Assembly (NCBI GenBank): GCA_037833965.1
Contig: AP031356.1
Span: 4,858,501 to 4,922,500, forward strand
DNA from: Marchantia polymorpha subsp. ruderalis
Taxonomy: Eukaryota > Streptophyta > Marchantiopsida > Marchantiales > Marchantiaceae
DNA length: 64,000 bases
Reading direction: 5' to 3'
A program made the position numbers and the translations under genes. Shown here one piece after another: positions 31,880 through 43,071 of the stretch. The first letter of the stretch is position 1. Every line of letters starts with the position of its first letter. Below the pieces are notes generated by a model. It had not been told where the DNA came from. It saw only the letters and a program-made list of their open reading frames with translations, and ran no database searches.

Positions 31880-32775
31880 CTTGGCTTGACCACAATCCGA
31901 TTAACGGTTGATCGGTTGAGATAAAAAAAGGTAAACCGGTTAAACAATACATTCAAAACTTTTGAACAAACGGTGACGCGAGCCAAGTTTTATCATTTTT
32001 GAGGAGCTTGCTCTCGGAATAAGTTATTCAAGCTTTTCAATTTTGTTATTATTTTGATGTTTTCGTCCGATAATTTAGATTGATCTGGACGAACAAATCC
32101 ATCACTCTCCAAAAACGCCGATTCAAATGTCACAGAGAAACCTTAATCATCAACGTGTTTCTGGCAATCTTGGATAAGGTCGGGAAGCGATTGCAGTGCT
32201 GTTTCCATCACATCAAACTCGTGACGATCCGCGTGCTGTGAGCATGACGAAGTCGTCCACCTTGTCAATGTGTGCAGCGTTTTCAATGGCCCTTTTTCTT
32301 TTTAGAAAATAGATTGAATACACCTGATGTTGGAGGTGGCAGCCTCTCTGAACACAAGCTGTAATCCACCGTCAAAATGAATCGAATGAGGTCTTTGAGT
32401 TTCATCATTTCAAAGTATCCATGGTTCGATACAATATCAAGAAGCAAAGCAATTTTGGTGGCTTGAAAATTCAGATTGGCACTATATTTTAGAAATTTAA
32501 ACTCCATGGCATCATTAGCTTTTTTAACACTCGGAGTGGTGAATCCACATGAAACACATCCGCAATACTATCTACTTGTAAAAACACTCTTAACCATCTA
32601 TGAAATACACAGTAGTCTTGAGTGACAAAATGGATAAATTAGTCTCTAGTGACAAAATGGATACATTAGTCTCGGGTGACGAAATGGGAATCGATTAACT
32701 GGTTTCAAGAAAAATTGAGATCGGCTATACCGGACTGTCGGTTAACCACTAGTCCGGACCAGACAATGGCCATAT
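31880..32775. mobile_element. Foreign insertion in the copia relic, possibly hAT-type
   Basis: This block has clearly higher GC than the copia relic around it. Its ends carry similar AACCGGTT-rich sequence in opposite orientation: GATTAACGGTTGATCGGTTG and TAAACCGGTTAAAC on the left, GGCTATACCGG and CGGTTAACC on the right. Such subterminal repeats are common in plant hAT elements. A minus-strand frame at 32283-32507 (74 codons) is not recognised, and no 8-bp target duplication was established. Class and borders are uncertain. Confidence 0.3.
32614..32688 (+). repeat. 27-bp tandem repeat, about 2.8 copies
   Basis: Units 32614-32640, 32641-32667 and a partial 32668-32688 share AGTCT..AGTGACAAAATGG; the third is the most diverged. 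It lies near the right end of the foreign block. Confidence 0.8.
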
Positions 32776-34267
32776 CTACATAAATCACACTTTTCACAAG
32801 CCTTACTAATCTGATATGATAATTTCATAGTAGAAAATTCTGTTTGATCTATATTGTTTGATGCAGAAACTTGAATATAAACAACAATAATTTGTTTTCT
32901 TAATTTGTGCTCTTCAAAAGTTTATGACATATTTGTTGTATATATCAGATTTTTTCTTACATCATATCATTAAGCACAAAATGATCAATATTTCTTCTCA
33001 ACAACATTAGTGAGCAAAAATTTCCTTGCCAATATGTAAGCATGAAACATTTTTCACTCTTTTAATGATTAGAACTCATAAAAAAATACTTCTACTGACA
33101 AAAATTTTACAAAATACTAAAACTTGTTTCTAAAATTCTTCACATTACTAGCAAATAATAAAATTTACATTTTTTGATCTAAGATCTAGCTTGTACTTAC
33201 TTTACATAGATATGAGAGTTTAAATTGGACAACCTATGATTTTCAAACTACTATAACCAGTCGTTCATTTGTGCTCTAATTCAAATCAAAAGATTGATTG
33301 CATCAACATGAAAAAAAATTTATCAAATTTATTATAGTATTGACAACTTGAAACTTAAATTCATATTATAAATATGATTCGATCAACATGTTATGCATTT
33401 CTTCAACATTATTAGATGAATCTTTCAAAAATAACTATGTATACACCGTGATGATATGATAAGTAATATTTTCTTCTTTGCAGTAATTTTAAAACTCCTA
33501 AAAATTATTTTTTTTAAAGTTAAATTATACGTAAATATTCCACCTTTTGTCCAATCTAAATTTCAATTTAGAAGTTTCAATTTTTTGAAATTAGAATGAT
33601 CTCACATTTGTACGTGAGAAAAGAAACTCACGTAAACCTTGAGTGATCATCAATAAAAGATACATTATACAACAATCTAGAATATGAGTAAACTTAAAAG
33701 TATTCAAAGATTCAATATAAACATATTCAAATAGTTTTTTGAAACTTTGAATATCAAAACCATGCCTTTGATGCTTGCCCCATAACACAATGTTCACAAA
33801 AATCTGAGTCAATTTAACCTATGTCATGTTAGCAACTTTTATTATTAAAAAAGTGTTATATATCTATTTCTCATATATCATAGCCTAGAATGACATACAT
33901 GATAAATTCCAATTCAAATTTTAGTGATGTTGACTTCATCATATATAGTAATGTACTCTAATAATTATAGAATTTTGTGTTCCTTGTGACTCCTTAATAT
34001 ACTTCTATCACAAATTTTTACATTTGAAGTCTAAAGCTCCACTCACAAATTTTTGAATCTAATATTTTAAAAGAAAAAAAATGTATTTTTCATATTAGAT
34101 TTAACTTTGATCAAAATCAATGTAGAATAGACGTCATAAAATAGTAAAAATTTTCACATCCAATATACTTCATCCTACAAGATTGATCATTACAAGAATT
34201 GAACCCTTTGTTAATAAAAAACTGAATTCAACCGTATGATACTAAAATAAAAAACTTTCTAATGTAG

Positions 34268-34268
<1 letters not shown>

Positions 34269-34303
<35 letters not shown>

Positions 34304-34325
34304 TTATTTATTTATTTATTTATTT
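34269..34325 (+). repeat. Compound microsatellite (TA)n(TTTA)n
   Basis: An uninterrupted TA run of about 30 bp passes directly into about six TTTA units. Confidence 0.95.
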
Positions 34326-34690
34326 GGATTCATACGTCATCAACATTCTTTGATGAATTGCATATCATATTTTTGTTATCGACCATCTTTAAGCAAATCT
34401 TACTCCTTGACATCAAACTCTAGAGCTATATGGCTAAAGAATGATCAATATCATAAGTCTTCACTTGACCAGTTTTCTTGGCGTGCCTTATTTGCAAATG
34501 TTGCAACCTTAGAATCATCAATATCATCAAAAAAGTATTGATGAGTACTTATGTGTACTGAATGGTTACAACCTTGTTGTCATAATGTTCAATATTTGCA
34601 ACTATTGTTGAAATGCTACCTCTGCAATATATGATCTATACACATCAAAATATCACTATAGGCACCAAAAAATCAAGTTCTAATATCAAT

Positions 34691-34949
34691 TGTAACAAGA
34701 AATGAAAACAATAAAAAAATTAAGTCGACAAGAAAATATGTGATTTGTGATAATCCACAGAAACAATTGATTTTTTACTGAAAAACATAAAAAATTTCAT
34801 TGCCAATTATGGCTCGCCATAATATATATACAAGATAGCAAAAATACTAGATGTAACAATAATTAGGTTAAATCTAAACCTAATTTTAACTCAACTTAAG
34901 TCATCTACACTTTAATTCCAGAATTGAGTTAATACTAAAATGTAAAACA
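34691..34949 (-). repeat. 5' LTR of the old copia relic
   Basis: On the minus strand it begins TGTTTTACATTTTAG and ends TTGTTACA, then AT and the decayed primer site TGATATTAGAAC (one G>A and two other changes from TGGTATCAGAGC). The region near the end contains TCTTGTATATATATTATGG, typical of a copia R/polyadenylation zone. Confidence 0.55.
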
Positions 34950-37360
34950 CAAAAATTTGATACATACGACATTTTAAAATATAAAATTATATTTTATATA
35001 GAAAGTGTATCAACATACATAATCTCATTGATTGATATTTTCTTGCAGAAAAACATATCAATATTTTCACAAAATCTTTTACAATTATCATATTGTACAA
35101 TATTGTATCATATAATATTGGTCAGCTATTGGTATCTGGTGAGAACATATGATTTAACATTTGAAGAAATTTTCTTTTACATTTTAATCAGATTGATCAA
35201 ATCTGCTGTTCGTATTTTAATCTCAAAATCGAATCACTTTGTTCATCAATGCCATCTTTCTTCTTGCGTATTGTGTGATTGCGCTTGAACCCAATACGTG
35301 TTTTATGTAATCTCCTTTGTCTACGTGCGGAAGTCTTGGATTGAGAAACTTACACACAATACAAATCACATTGCCAATGAGTGAAGTCAACGTTCTTATA
35401 TCTTGAAAATGATTTCACCTTCTATCTTGGATTAGACACCGAGGGTATCATCAACCCCAATGTCATACTCGATGACATTTGAAATTAAATATGTACTCTC
35501 CTTCTTGATCCAATCATCCTTCACTCCTTCATGATGCAAGTCTGAGGAATTTGTGCACAGTTGCTTATTTTTCACTTTGAAATCTTACCTAAACATCCAG
35601 TTGCCTACATTTTACAACTCTTCTATACCATGTTCAATTCTTTCTTCAAAGACATCATCGTATACAGGATTTTTCATCTCTTGACACAAAAGAAATAGAA
35701 ACATGCTAAAAATTCTAATCTCTTACCAAGGTCTACTTAATTTTCTTACTTCACTCAGTTCAGCTGGATCCATGTCATTCCTATTTGCTTCCATTGTAGG
35801 CCGCCAAAGTTGGTTTCTCTGCTTTACTAAATTTGAATCACTATGAGACATTCTATAGCTCAGGTTACCGATAGCATAGAAGCAGGACTCGGGGTCTCTT
35901 GAAAGTAGCGAGTCGACTGAATCTGAGCGTAAACGCGCTCATTCTGAATCAGCTGCAGCCTGAACAATGTATCTTTCCATCTAATGGCATCTCTCTTTAG
36001 CTCAATTCCTCCCTAACTCTTTCACCCACTAATGCTTTTGCTCACATATTGCATCTCAAGTGATCCTTCATTTTCTATCTTCTTGGTTCAAATTTCTTCA
36101 CTCTTAATGATTCGACCATATCCAAACCATGTAGTCATCAAGATTCTTCAATCTCAACAATCTGTTCATTTCGATTCCTTCCACCAAAGGCAGTTTATTA
36201 GTCGTAGGCAAGTCACACGCCAAGGTGGAGACTCTTTCATTGTTGGATTAAATTATGTCATGAATAATAAATATACCTATAAACAAGGATAATACTTCTG
36301 AATGTATCAAATGCTCGTCTCAGTGCGTAGATCTGTTTATGTGTAACTACATACATCTTCAAGTCGAGAAAAACATTTGATTTATCAATTTGAGAAATGA
36401 ACTAGCTTATCCTCTCTATGTAAAGTAAGTCCAGCAAAGTAAGAATGTTTCAGATCAAGAACTTTAGAGCCTTATGTGCTGGCGATCTGCTAGCAATTGG
36501 GTAGAAAACGTAGTGTCTGAAGAATGTCAATGTGTATCCAAAGTGAGATTTGGAGTTTGTAAGAAAAGATCCCTTGTCAAACTGAGTGGTGAATAAATTT
36601 TTTTGTGATCCTTTTTACATTGATGACCAAGTTAAATTTCATGTGAAATTCACTTATTTGAAATTTTCCTAATAATAATTTTGAAAACTTTGTGTTTAAT
36701 GTCTCTCAGTACTCCCTTATTGTGCACTCCTGTTCTAAGTGTTAATTTATTTCCTCTAATTTTCATTAACAGACATAGTTCGATCCACAGTTCTTCTACC
36801 AATTTGCTTACATGGAAGTAGAATTATTGCATTCACGTAAACAAGGATGATATCAGTCTAATGTCTAATTCTATTGGCAAAACGGTGTTTGAATAGGAAC
36901 TGACGTCGACAGACGGAAAATTATAAGTTGGAGGTTGAATTCTGCTCTCTCGTTGTACCGATATTTACGATTGGTGCATTTGTGGCTGCCGGTCGACCGT
37001 AGTAAGGCGATGTAGGTACTTCTACACTACGTCCATTTTCTCCAAAGCCATCTCTTCAAGCTCATGAGTTTTTATTTGTTGCAACTGCGCAACCACACGA
37101 ACATGAATGGTAGCTGAGGTCTGTGCATGCCATACACATGCGCGGAGATTGCTCTCAGGAGCACGTTTCGACGACTCAGAACAAATTCATGGCTCTTGCT
37201 TAAGATATCTCGAGTATCGAAGACGCAAACCTCTACGGGCCTCTCCACTCTGTAACCACGTTCATAGAAGTCCATCGTCTTCCTTGAAACTGAAACCATC
37301 AACTCAATTTGCTCCCGTTCGATGCCAAAACTCGTCGAGGCTGTTGCTTTGATCGGACAG
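34950..37360. other. Unassigned DNA between copia relic and P450 relic
   Basis: AT-rich to about 35300, then mixed composition. Short frames at 35028, 36032 and 37107 (plus) and 37072 (minus) have no recognised content. GC rises from about 36890 on, perhaps marking the old promoter zone of the P450 gene. Confidence 0.5.
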
Positions 37361-37419
37361 CTTTCGAGAGCACATCCTTCTCATTTGCTCTCGAAAGACA
37401 CAAAGGTGAAGGATGTGCT
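37361..37419. repeat. Two interlocked perfect inverted repeats (pseudoknot order)
   Basis: Arm A1 CTTTCGAGAGC (37361-37371) pairs with A2 (37387-37397). Arm B1 AGCACATCCTTC (37369-37380) pairs with B2 (37408-37419). Order is A1-B1-A2-B2 with A1 and B1 overlapping by 3 nt, so only one stem at a time can be complete, or a pseudoknot can form. Confidence 0.9.
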
Positions 37420-37774
37420 TTTTGTAACGCTGAAGCTACACGCATTCTTGGGTGCCAGCGAGCTTAGTACGGGGCTGATAGGATTCTATATATTCTCCAG
37501 TTGTATGAGTATTTGGGCCTCGTCGACCTGGTCATAGAAGTAAGATGATATGCTGTCAATTCAAATGACATCAGATCACGGCATGTACATATACCTGGAA
37601 GTATATTTAAATAAGAGGATAAATTAGTGTGAGGCATCAATGTAACACATCAGAGTCTCCAAATACCAGGACTTCATCTCCTGCGCATGCAGTCTTGTGA
37701 ATCATGAGGGTGGAAGTAGTTTTAGATTGGAAATTGAAAGAATTTAGGACGGAGTTGAAAATGGAAGGAGTAGT
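37420..37774. other. Upstream flank of the P450 relic
   Basis: No frame of note. Purine-rich sequence with stops precedes the P450 start codon at 37775. Confidence 0.4.
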
Positions 37775-38159
37775 TTGGGAGCTAAAAAATTCCGGGGATG
37801 TACGAATGCCTTGTATCTTATTGTCACGATACTTATGGGAGTAATTATACTCAGAGGATGCTGGAGTTGGCACTTACAAGGTTATAGGATGATTTCATCT
37901 AAAGGGTCGTTAGGATGGCCGATTGTAGGAGAAACGTTGGGGCTCATCAGTTGTATCACCAAATAGCCTTTTGATTCATGGCTTGCAGATCATACTAAGA
38001 AGTGCTTGAAATTTTTTCCTGCTTTTGGTTCACCTAGCTAGTTCATCAAAGTTCAGGAGTGAGTGAAGCACCTTAGAGAGATCATTTCATTTCAACAGTT
38101 CTTTTTTAGAGCATTAGCATTATGACTCTATATTAAGTCCTTCAGGTGTTGTAAAACGC

Positions 38160-38660
38160 TGTTAGTGTATTAGCAAGGATAACTTTAGCATTATAGTTAA
38201 GGATGCTGACCTTATTGTCTTATTGTTTTGATTAGTTCCTATTGTTAATCCAAGCCATAAGTTTTAGGTCGAGTGTATCACTGCACTCAGCATGTTACCG
38301 TGAGCAACTATTAAATGTTGCTATCTCTTCAGTAGAACATATTGTGTGTATCTCACAACATGGTATCTGAGACTTCTTTCGATCCTCTACGGCTGATGAT
38401 TTGTGATAGTAATCACAATTTTTTTTGCTAGTCAACGAGAAGTTGCTCAGCTGTATTTCACTAGATAGTGCGTCCTTCCAGACTTCATGAAAGGACTTTT
38501 ATACAGTTTTGCATTCACATTACGTGCCAAGGAGAAACACATTGGGCGACTCAACTACATGAATTGGTCCATCCGTTTGAAGACAATGCTGAGGAACAAA
38601 GAAGTTAAGAAGGCACTAATCTTGCTGCTTCAAATAGAGTTTGATTCTTACTCTCTGAGA
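38160..38660 (+). mobile_element. Copia 5' LTR, primer site and gag start (plus strand) inside the P450 relic
   Basis: A probable LTR at 38160-38360 runs from TGTTAGTGTATTAG to CACAACA. It is followed directly by TGGTATCTGAGAC, a near-consensus tRNA-Met primer site at 38361. At about 38540-38640 the frame reads LNYMNWSIRLKTMLRNKEV, the copia gag segment (LDGtNY.nWs.rM...L). The gag then breaks off and is followed by an oppositely oriented piece. Confidence 0.6.
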
Positions 38661-38689
38661 TGCTGTTTTGGTGGAAAGTTGTGATGTAG

Positions 38690-40030
38690 TCAATTATCGA
38701 GCAATACACTTTTGTCGACAATTGCTTTTGAAGTCCTTAGAAAGGTATTTACCTCCTTTGTCTTTCTAAAAAGACAATACTTGTGGTTACCAATCGTGCT
38801 CGGTGTGCCACACATCAGCAACTTTATGTGGTAGGAATTTTTTGCAAGCAAGACAAATTGCTTAAAGTGATAGAAAGTTTCACCTTTTAGGCGATGAAAC
38901 CAAACCGAAGTAAATCAAGTAATTGCAAGAGAAGGTCAACATGTACTTGAAGTCAATTGTTGCTTCAACTAAACCACAAAAATCATTGAGAACAAGTTCC
39001 AAAGGCCGTGTAGTTTTTTTCTTGCTTTGTCTGGGTCTTTGAGCTTTGTGCTGCTTCGCGAGCACACATGCTTCACACTAACAATCTTTGTGCACAGCTA
39101 GCGGAGAAAAGTCATGAACAAAACCCTTAAAAGCCATGTGGTAGGTCGTCTGATGTTGAATGACACATGCGCTTGTGCCACAAATTGGAGGCATCAAAAG
39201 ATGTACACTCTAACTCAATGTAATCCTCTATTTGAGCCACAAAGGTGGGATCTGCAGATATGTAGGCTATCTCCTTCTACAACAAAAGGAGCTTAAACAC
39301 AAGTCGAAGTGGTTGCATATTGACTCTATACAGCTTGGAAAGTAATTTGTAAAGTTTGGTGTGCGGGTCACGTTAGCCATATAAGTAGATGCTATTGAGA
39401 TTGATCTTATTAATTACAAAGCAATAAGCAGTACTAAAAAGCACAAAATGCCCCGAATCGGTCAGTTTACCTGCGAATAGCAAGTTTTTGATAAGACCAA
39501 ACACGTAAAAGGTAGACTTTATCTCTTTATTTGTGTCAACACATAATGTACCTTTTCCAACAACAGTCGAACGAGTTCCATTGGCAATGAAAAGTCTAGA
39601 TCAAAAAATTCTAGGTTGAAATGAATAAGAAGTAGTTTTGTCACCAGTCACATGACTGCTAGCACCTGAATCTAAGAGTTAATCTTGCAATTTTCTAATT
39701 GCTTTATTGGCTTCTAAGTCTACTGATTTACAGTAAGCCAAGTCATCTCCACTATTGTCCTAATCTAGAACAGCGTTAGCTTATAGCTTAACGCGCCACA
39801 TTTTGAAGGCCCTGAGTTGGAGCTGCAAAATCTGCTCGTCTGGTTTCTTGAGATCACAATCTTATTGCTAGTGATTAAGTCTGCCACAGTAGTTACAATG
39901 AGTTGTAGAGTTACCAAGTTGGTAACTCTACAAACGGCAGTTCACCGCCTGATTCTCCTCATACTAGTCTAGTCCTATGTGCTACTCCACCTAACCCCAA
40001 GAGAAACCCTCCAGGAGCAGGTCATCCACT
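38690..40030 (-). mobile_element. Inverted copia internal segment: CCHC - protease - pre-integrase - integrase
   Basis: On the minus strand from about 39900 downward: a knuckle region NHCGRLNH..DCDLKK, a degraded protease region near 39650 (LQD.L.IQVLAVM.LV, compare W.lDSGAS.HMt), then the pre-integrase end ACVLAKQHKAQRPRQSKKK. The integrase follows: LELVLNDFCGLVEATIDFKY at 38970-38910 and KDKGGKYLSKDFKSNCRQK near 38770-38700 (compare sDrGGEYlSkdF..fC). On the plus strand the gag start is therefore followed by integrase, protease and knuckle in reverse. That is the order expected if an internal segment of one element was inverted. Confidence 0.6.
39903..39933. repeat. Perfect palindrome, 15-bp arms with a single central base
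   Basis: TTGTAGAGTTACCAA (39903-39917), one G, then TTGGTAACTCTACAA (39919-39933). It lies in the inverted copia segment. Confidence 0.95.
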
Positions 40031-40138
40031 ATCACGATTTGTCTGAGACAACTATCACATACCAAGGCTTACCTTCATCAATATAGTTGAGTTAACTGCC
40101 ACTCGAGCACTCCAAAATCCACTCTGGAAAGAAAAGTC

Positions 40139-40760
40139 ATGACTTTCTATCTTGGAATTTCTAATGAACGCCAGGTTCGGAACTATGTTCAAGAGGTACT
40201 GTACTTGTTTCTGAAACCGAGCATTATTATGATGAAAACGGACGAGCTCAAGTTTTCCTTCGAGGATCCACACAAAGGTCTAGATAATGGCACTCCATGG
40301 GCTTCGAAACAGATATTCGGGCCCAAAAGCCCAACAGATGCTTCCGGAACGAAGAAAGGAAGTACTGTGCCCCAAGACAGAGAGACTGATGGAATGGAAG
40401 GGATCAGCAGTAAAATGTTCATGCTCAGTTCTGAACAAAGCCTCAACCGATTTATTATGCTTTTACATATATATTCTTGCAATTGCTTACGAGTTTTACT
40501 TCCATCAGTCTGAGAGGATGTTTCTGAGTTTGTGATATATGCAGTGCGACTATCATATGATGTTTGAAATGTTTCCTGGATGCAGATAATCTTAGAAACG
40601 ATGACTATCATTGTCTCTCTTCTAGCTCTCGTGGGGATCACAAGTGCCGGGAACTACCTTCTACAAGGCCGTGCAACTACACGTCATGAGGAGGCATTGT
40701 TGTCCGTAGGTTGATGGACCAGATTTTTCATTCACACGTTGAATGGGCTGGCATGACATT
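40139..40760 (+). other. Possible remains of middle P450 exons
   Basis: Between the copia block and the I-helix exon, the frame at 40139 begins MTFYLGISNERQVRNYVQEV and then meets GTACTG. It could be a P450 helix-C/D-type exon, but the match is weak. The longer frames (40139-40513 plus; 40189-40641 minus) have no other recognised content. Confidence 0.2.
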
Positions 40761-41744
40761 CAGTCACGTAACATTAGAGGTGTTATAGATGAGTACTGCA
40801 TTTGCTTGACCTGTTATCGAGTTCGTACAATATATTATATTATTACAATGTATCGGTACGTGATTAATTTTGTGTAGGCAGGAGCCAACTCAACGCGTTG
40901 CTGATGCCTATTATTGGGGCGTTGAGGGACTCCGAAACTGCTGAAGGCTTGAAGTATGCCAAGTTGGACAAATTCCCTTAGCAGAATCATCTCGAGCATG
41001 AGGTTGATGGTATGAAGTTCTCAGATGCGGGAGTTTGTGACATCTCAGTGGGCACTTTTCTTGCTCACACGTCGACCAAGATTTCAGCTTTAGCTGTCAA
41101 GTACCTTGCAGAGAATCCAACCATTCTGCAGAAAGTTCAAGTGAGTTCAGGACGATGTCGAACCTACGCATGACATGCTGACGGGAGGATAGGATGCTTT
41201 TCTTAGCTCTATACACAACTTCAGATATGTCGAGTTTCAATTATGTTTAATCATCACCTCAGTTGTAAGGCCGGAAGTTTCTGATCTGATGTCGCGACGA
41301 CAACATCCCCTAGGTGTATTGCCAGGAACTTCGAATAGCGAGCATAGCGCCGGGAGTATCAAGAACAGCAAGCATGTATGTGAACTTAAATGGTACGTTC
41401 CTTGGAAATGGCGAGAAGGACGTCAGTTTTGGGCGGTTTTCTCATAGAACATTACTATGAGCATTACTAGAGCAGACATTATTGCTACTACGTTGTGTGA
41501 GGATCTCGAATCTTCAGTGTGGACTAATAGAGGTGTAGTTACTTTTGATGAATGTGGGTGATCTTCATGATTTTTCCAGGTTAAATTAGGGAATTTTAGG
41601 GAATTTTCCATGAATATTCGAGGTTTCAAAGGGCTGGAGAATTTCTAGCAGTCCTGAGCCAAATTCATCAGGACCCCGAACATTATCAGGGGTCTTCGAA
41701 TTTCCACCCGGACCGTTTCGTGGTAAGAACTGAGTTCTTTATAT

Positions 41745-42411
41745 CGACATTTCAGGGAAATACTACGGAGTAGAATTGCAGAAAATGAAATTTCACAGTT
41801 TCCAGAAGTTTCTATAACCTAGTGATGTCACATGCAAACATTCGTTCGTTTGGCATGACGGTTGGCGATATACTTTTCTGCGCAGATGCCTCCAAACCCC
41901 AAGACATTCGTCCTGTTTGGTAGAGGATTCCGAACTTGCGTGGGACGAGACATTTCAAAGTCTTTGGTACTCATGACTCTCTACCACGTCTGCTCCAGAT
42001 TCACATGAATTGAGTATTTACTTTATTCTCGACCCACCATCTTGCATTGCATACGAGCGTTCTTCCATGATCTTGTCTCGACATTTCAGGGAAATACTAC
42101 GGATTAGAATTGCAGAAAATGAAATTTCACAGTTTCCAGAAGTCTCTATAACCTAGTGATGTCACATGCAAACATTCGTTCGTTTGGCATGACGGTTGGC
42201 GATATACTTTTCCGCGCAGATGCCTCCAAACCCCAAGACATTCGTCCTGTTTGGTAGAGGATTCCGAACTTGAGTGGGACGAGACATTTCAAAGTCATAG
42301 GTACTCATGACTCTCTACCACGTCTGCTCCAGATTCACATGAATTGAGTTTTTACTTTATTCTCGACCCACCCTCTTGCATTGCATACAATGGTTCTTCT
42401 ATTGCTGAGTC
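41745..42411 (+). repeat. Tandem 334-bp duplication of the P450 haem-binding exon
   Basis: 41745-42078 and 42079-42411 are nearly identical (both begin CGACATTTCAGGGAAATACT). Each includes an intron end with a CGCAG acceptor and the exon MPPNPKTFVLFGRGFRT.. In the second copy the haem-ligand codon TGC is TGA, and a nearby TCT TTG has become TCA TAG, so copy 2 could not encode a functional haem loop. The first copy keeps the FGRGFRTCVG motif. Confidence 0.9.
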
Positions 42412-42499
42412 TCCTTATTCAGCCCGATGCACTTGTGAAATGCTGTACAACTGAATTTCGACATCAGTGAGGGAGGAGGCTTGGTCTAAAACGTAGATG

Positions 42500-42786
42500 T
42501 GGCATGGCCGATGGCTTTGCAGCTTGTGATTGTCCCAATGTCTCAACAGGGTTCTGCAGACTTCGAGACTGTACGAAGCGTGACTAAGCGCAGATATTTA
42601 TGTGCTTTCACCGGTGGAAGATCGTTAGATTGGCTGGAAAATTGGCATGGCCGATGGCTTTGTAGTTTGTGATTGTCCCAATGTCTCAACAGGGTTCTGC
42701 TGACTTCGAGACTGTACGAAGCGTGACTAAGCGCAGATATTTATGTGCTTTCACGGGTGGTAAGATCGTGAGATCGGCTGGAAAAT
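42500..42786 (+). repeat. Tandem 143-bp duplication
   Basis: Two adjacent copies (42500-42642 and 42643-42786) share TGGCATGGCCGATGGCTTTG at their start and ATATTTATGTGCTTTCAC near their end, with a handful of substitutions and one indel. No coding content is recognised; they lie just 3' of the P450 duplication. Confidence 0.9.
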
Positions 42787-42852
42787 TTGAACTTAAATTC
42801 TGACCACGTTCAGAATCTGTTTAGATAGGCTTTAGAACCACCCGGTATCGGA

Positions 42853-43071
42853 TTGCGTCGAGCTCCAGAGATTCTGGCGAGGGCAGTACTGGATACGGCT
42901 CAAAGGTTAGAGCTTCCTCTGGTTGTTGATCCACCACTGTCGGCTTTAGAAGCCGAGTTCCAAACTCGTATTTACACATACACATGGACAATTTGGAATA
43001 AAGTCTTCACCGAGTTATGGAATGAATCCATGTTGTATACTGTTGTGGAGTCTTTACGCCAACTTCTTTGA
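42853..43071 (+). CDS. Short unrecognised ORF downstream of the P450 relic
   Basis: A 72-codon open frame (no ATG at its beginning; upstream codons stay open to about 42829) reads EILARAVLDTAQRLELPLVV and continues to a TGA. ARxLDLPLVVD-like text is found in several enzyme families, for example ribokinase-like NAD(P)H-hydrate dehydratases. With no further motif, that resemblance is not enough to assign. Probably a gene fragment or chance frame. Confidence 0.12.
   Translation: MRRAPEILARAVLDTAQRLELPLVVDPPLSALEAEFQTRIYTYTWTIWNKVFTELWNESMLYTVVESLRQLL

Larger units (their letters stand above)
30690..34949 (-). mobile_element. Old Ty1/copia relic, minus strand
   Basis: Segments occur in the right order on the minus strand. 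The 5' LTR is at 34691-34949 with TG...CA ends and a decayed primer site at 34677-34688 (TGATATTAGAAC). An integrase N-terminal part lies at 33591-33812 (IVLWGKHQRHGF then LEYVYIES-like text and LLLMITQGLREFLFSRTNV). Start-of-RT text is at about 31760-31640 (NESQDLEACEASKESSFD, compare N.tWeLv.lP). The RT/RNase H junction text is at about 31150-31050 (EKFMYMMICTRPKVVLAM, compare GSLMYAMVCTRPDIAYAV). All frames are broken and no 3' LTR was found. A foreign block interrupts it at about 31880-32775. Confidence 0.6.
37775..42340 (+). pseudogene. Cytochrome P450 pseudogene (clan 85-like), split by a copia insertion
   Basis: Exon 1 (from 37775) encodes a hydrophobic anchor (ALYLIVTILMGVIIL) and then KGSLGWPIVGETLGLIS. 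This is the proline-rich/PGSxGWPxxGET region of plant CYP85-clan enzymes, which oxidise steroids, terpenoids and hormones at the ER. A TAG (after ISCITK) breaks it. After the copia block come exon 40878-41140 (FSDAGVCDISVGTFLAHTS, the I-helix whose AGxDTT motif is degraded; in-frame TAG at about 40977), 41314-41392 (K-helix region, APGVSRTASM), an exon ending at 41722 (HQDPEHYQGSSNFHPDRFV, the PERF region) and 41886-42008 (FGRGFRTCVG, a perfect haem-Cys motif). Intron borders GTGAG, GTACG and GTAAG are still visible. The middle exons are missing or unreadable. Clearly dead. Confidence 0.75.

Noticed and set aside
32614..32688. Short tandem units considered as a CRISPR or minisatellite system
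   Set aside because: No spacers; an ordinary 27-bp tandem repeat within a foreign block.
32770..32810. Minus-strand IYVDMAIV read as a copia RT YVDD box
   Set aside because: It would lie upstream of the start-of-RT blocks at 31.75 kb, in the wrong order; treated as coincidence.
42829..43071. NAD(P)H-hydrate dehydratase fragment
   Set aside because: Only a short LDLPLVVD-like resemblance without the rest of the fold; left as an unrecognised frame.
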